Assembly: GCA_030737875.1 (NCBI GenBank)
Contig: CM060911.1
Location: 90,788,599 to 90,852,598, forward strand
Source of the DNA: Allium sativum
Taxonomy: Eukaryota > Streptophyta > Magnoliopsida > Asparagales > Amaryllidaceae
Length of the DNA stretch: 64,000 nt
Reading direction: 5' to 3'
The notes beneath the pieces are model-generated. The model was not told the origin of the DNA, did no database searches, and saw only the letters and a program-made list of their open reading frames with translations. This document shows positions 62,801 through 64,000 of the stretch, in pieces; the stretch's first letter is position 1, and every line of letters starts with the position of its first letter. The position numbers were made by a program, and so were the translations under genes.

Positions 62801-63572
62801 TGCTGATTTGATTGTTTCGATCAGTTTCCTTTGAATTTACATTTAAATCGCTATATTGAATTTTAAACGTACATTTCAAATTACTGGGGTCACATACTAA
62901 CTCTATAAATTGCAGAAAAATATTTTCTAGCTTCGTATTGACGATACGGTCCTAACAAAACTAGTTTCGTCGAATTCCGAGACCGTTAGAAAAATGGCCA
63001 ATTTCCAGTCGATTAAAATCAACTAAAATGGTCAAAACACGTTTTCCTTTGCCACGCTCACATATTGATTCGAAAAATTATGAAATTTGGAATCTAGCAA
63101 TAACTTAACACCACGGACCCAACAAAAGTGGTTTCGTCGAAATCCGAGGTCATTTGCAAAATGTCCATTTTTAAGGGCCTGAATTCCATAGCGACTATTC
63201 AGAATTTTCAACTGGACATATCTTTTGATTCCCGCTACGAAATTTCGATTGGTCGAATTCAATAGAAAGATATTATCAATTAGATCCTAATGTTTTTGGT
63301 TTCACTAAAATCTGGATTGTTTTGCACCCGGTACATTCAATTGAAGTTTGAAATCGAATTATCGAACTACCGCGCCATTTTCAATTCTATTTATAATTAT
63401 ATATAATTATTATATATTCTAACGACGACGTATATAAAATATACGTCGAATTATATTCAAAATAAATTTTCTCGTCGATATTATTTAAAATATTTCATTT
63501 TAAATATTCAAATTCAGCTAAAATTGCCAAAATAAAAATTTCAAACTGGCTCGCATTTTGCGGGTTATTACA
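56840..63572 (-). mobile_element. 5' LTR of family C
   Basis: It is collinear with the 3' LTR along its whole length, with scattered substitutions, a few indels in AT runs and changed homopolymer lengths in the GC island (62315-62600). Confidence 0.93.
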
Positions 63573-63577
63573 GATTC
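63573..63577. repeat. Target duplication GATTC, right of C element
   Basis: It matches 49057-49061. The pre-insertion sequence would have read ..CACAGATTCACTCAAG... Confidence 0.93.
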
Positions 63578-63936
63578 ACTCAAGAAACACATTTTATATG
63601 TGTTTGTGAGTTGAAGTTTAAGATATATATCGGTATTTTATGCCCATAAAATAAATACTTTCAGTTTAACAATTTCATGTTGTAACGTTGAAAACAATGA
63701 TATAACTTTTCTATTTAAAATAAAACTAATTTAGTTTATACTAAGAAAATCCATTGCACTAACTACCGTAAAGTTTTTTATAAAGTACATATTAGACTTA
63801 TACTCATTAAATAATTCTTTTAATATATATATATAATTAACCTTAAAATCTTTCCATCTAAGCACATCCAAATTCATACTACGGTGACAATTTTAATGAT
63901 AAACTAACTCATTCATATTCATCATACGAGCGTATA
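63578..63936. other. AT-rich flank, no gene seen
   Basis: No convincing frame. One 7-bp hairpin (AAACACA/TGTGTTT) lies near 63.59 kb. Confidence 0.5.
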
Positions 63937-64000
63937 GGCACGCACTTCGCACGTGGTGATGACACGCGTTTTGCGCATGGTGACGGCATGCGCTTCGCGC
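63937..64000. repeat. GC-rich 24-bp tandem repeat, cut by window end
   Basis: Units start at 63937 (GGCACGCACTTCGCACGTGG), 63961 (GACACGCGTTTTGCGCATGG) and 63985 (GGCATGCGCTTCGCGC, incomplete). They are CpG-rich and partly palindromic, in strong contrast to the AT-rich sequence before them. Confidence 0.7.

Larger units (their letters stand above)
49062..63572 (-). mobile_element. Complete family C LTR retrotransposon, non-coding, minus strand
   Basis: The 14511-bp element reads 5' to 3' on the minus strand: 5' LTR 56840-63572 (6733 bp), internal 55800-56839 (1040 bp), 3' LTR 49062-55799 (6738 bp). Its ends are TGTAATAACCCGC and GGGTTCTTTCA, with GATTC target duplications. I counted 13 substitutions in the first ~1.6 kb of the LTR pair (about 0.8%), more than between the B LTRs. 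No gag or pol frame exists. It is the closest relative of family D and also close to A. Confidence 0.94.

Overview
The window is AT-rich nuclear DNA of a flowering plant, probably a eudicot, from a gene-poor region dominated by retrotransposons. The evidence is primer-binding sites matching the 3' end of initiator tRNA-Met (TGGTATCAGAGC), purine tracts directly before LTRs, LTRs of TG...CA form starting TGTAATRACCCG, 5-bp target duplications, and a CACTA-type DNA transposon end. I found no intact protein-coding gene, tRNA, rRNA or CRISPR array. The open frames of 60-170 codons do not hold up between related copies as proteins would.

Almost everything belongs to four related LTR-retrotransposon families, called here A, B, C and D. 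All are very long, apparently non-coding elements in which two LTRs of about 6.3-6.7 kb enclose an internal region of only 1.0-1.3 kb. Layout: (1) 1-5595, family D LTR on the plus strand, cut by the window start. (2) 5596-12318, AT-rich non-LTR DNA with minisatellites, a CACTA relic ending at 10473 and a foldback cluster near 11.0 kb. (3) 12319-13271, the end of a second family D LTR, minus strand, cut off by (4). (4) 13272-48380, a family A array on the plus strand with the order LTR-internal-LTR-internal-LTR. Its left edge is a chimera with D/C-type sequence, and its first LTR is split by a complete family B element (15613-29498) flanked by AGAAG duplications. (5) 48381-49061, spacer. (6) 49062-63572, a complete family C element on the minus strand, flanked by GATTC duplications. 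(7) 63573-64000, flank ending in a GC-rich 24-bp tandem repeat.

The most interesting signal is RNA-structure-like rather than protein-coding. The internal regions of A, B and C share a hairpin with constant arms (CTGATGAT/ATCATCAG). Its tip is an 8-nt perfect palindrome with a different sequence in each family (GTAGCTAC, GTGTACAC, GATATATC), as expected of a genome-dimerisation (kissing) element. Hairpins with TAGTAAT-like loops follow the primer-binding site. An 11-bp hairpin near the LTR 3' end shows compensatory changes between families. The LTRs also carry long runs of micro-hairpins with small loops and changing stems. The elements look like non-autonomous RNA parasites that keep cis signals and rely on proteins from another element. 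The sequence around the purine tract suggests a Ty3/Gypsy chromovirus (Del/Tekay-like) origin; this is inference.

All comparisons were made by eye within the window. No database search, alignment or folding program was run.
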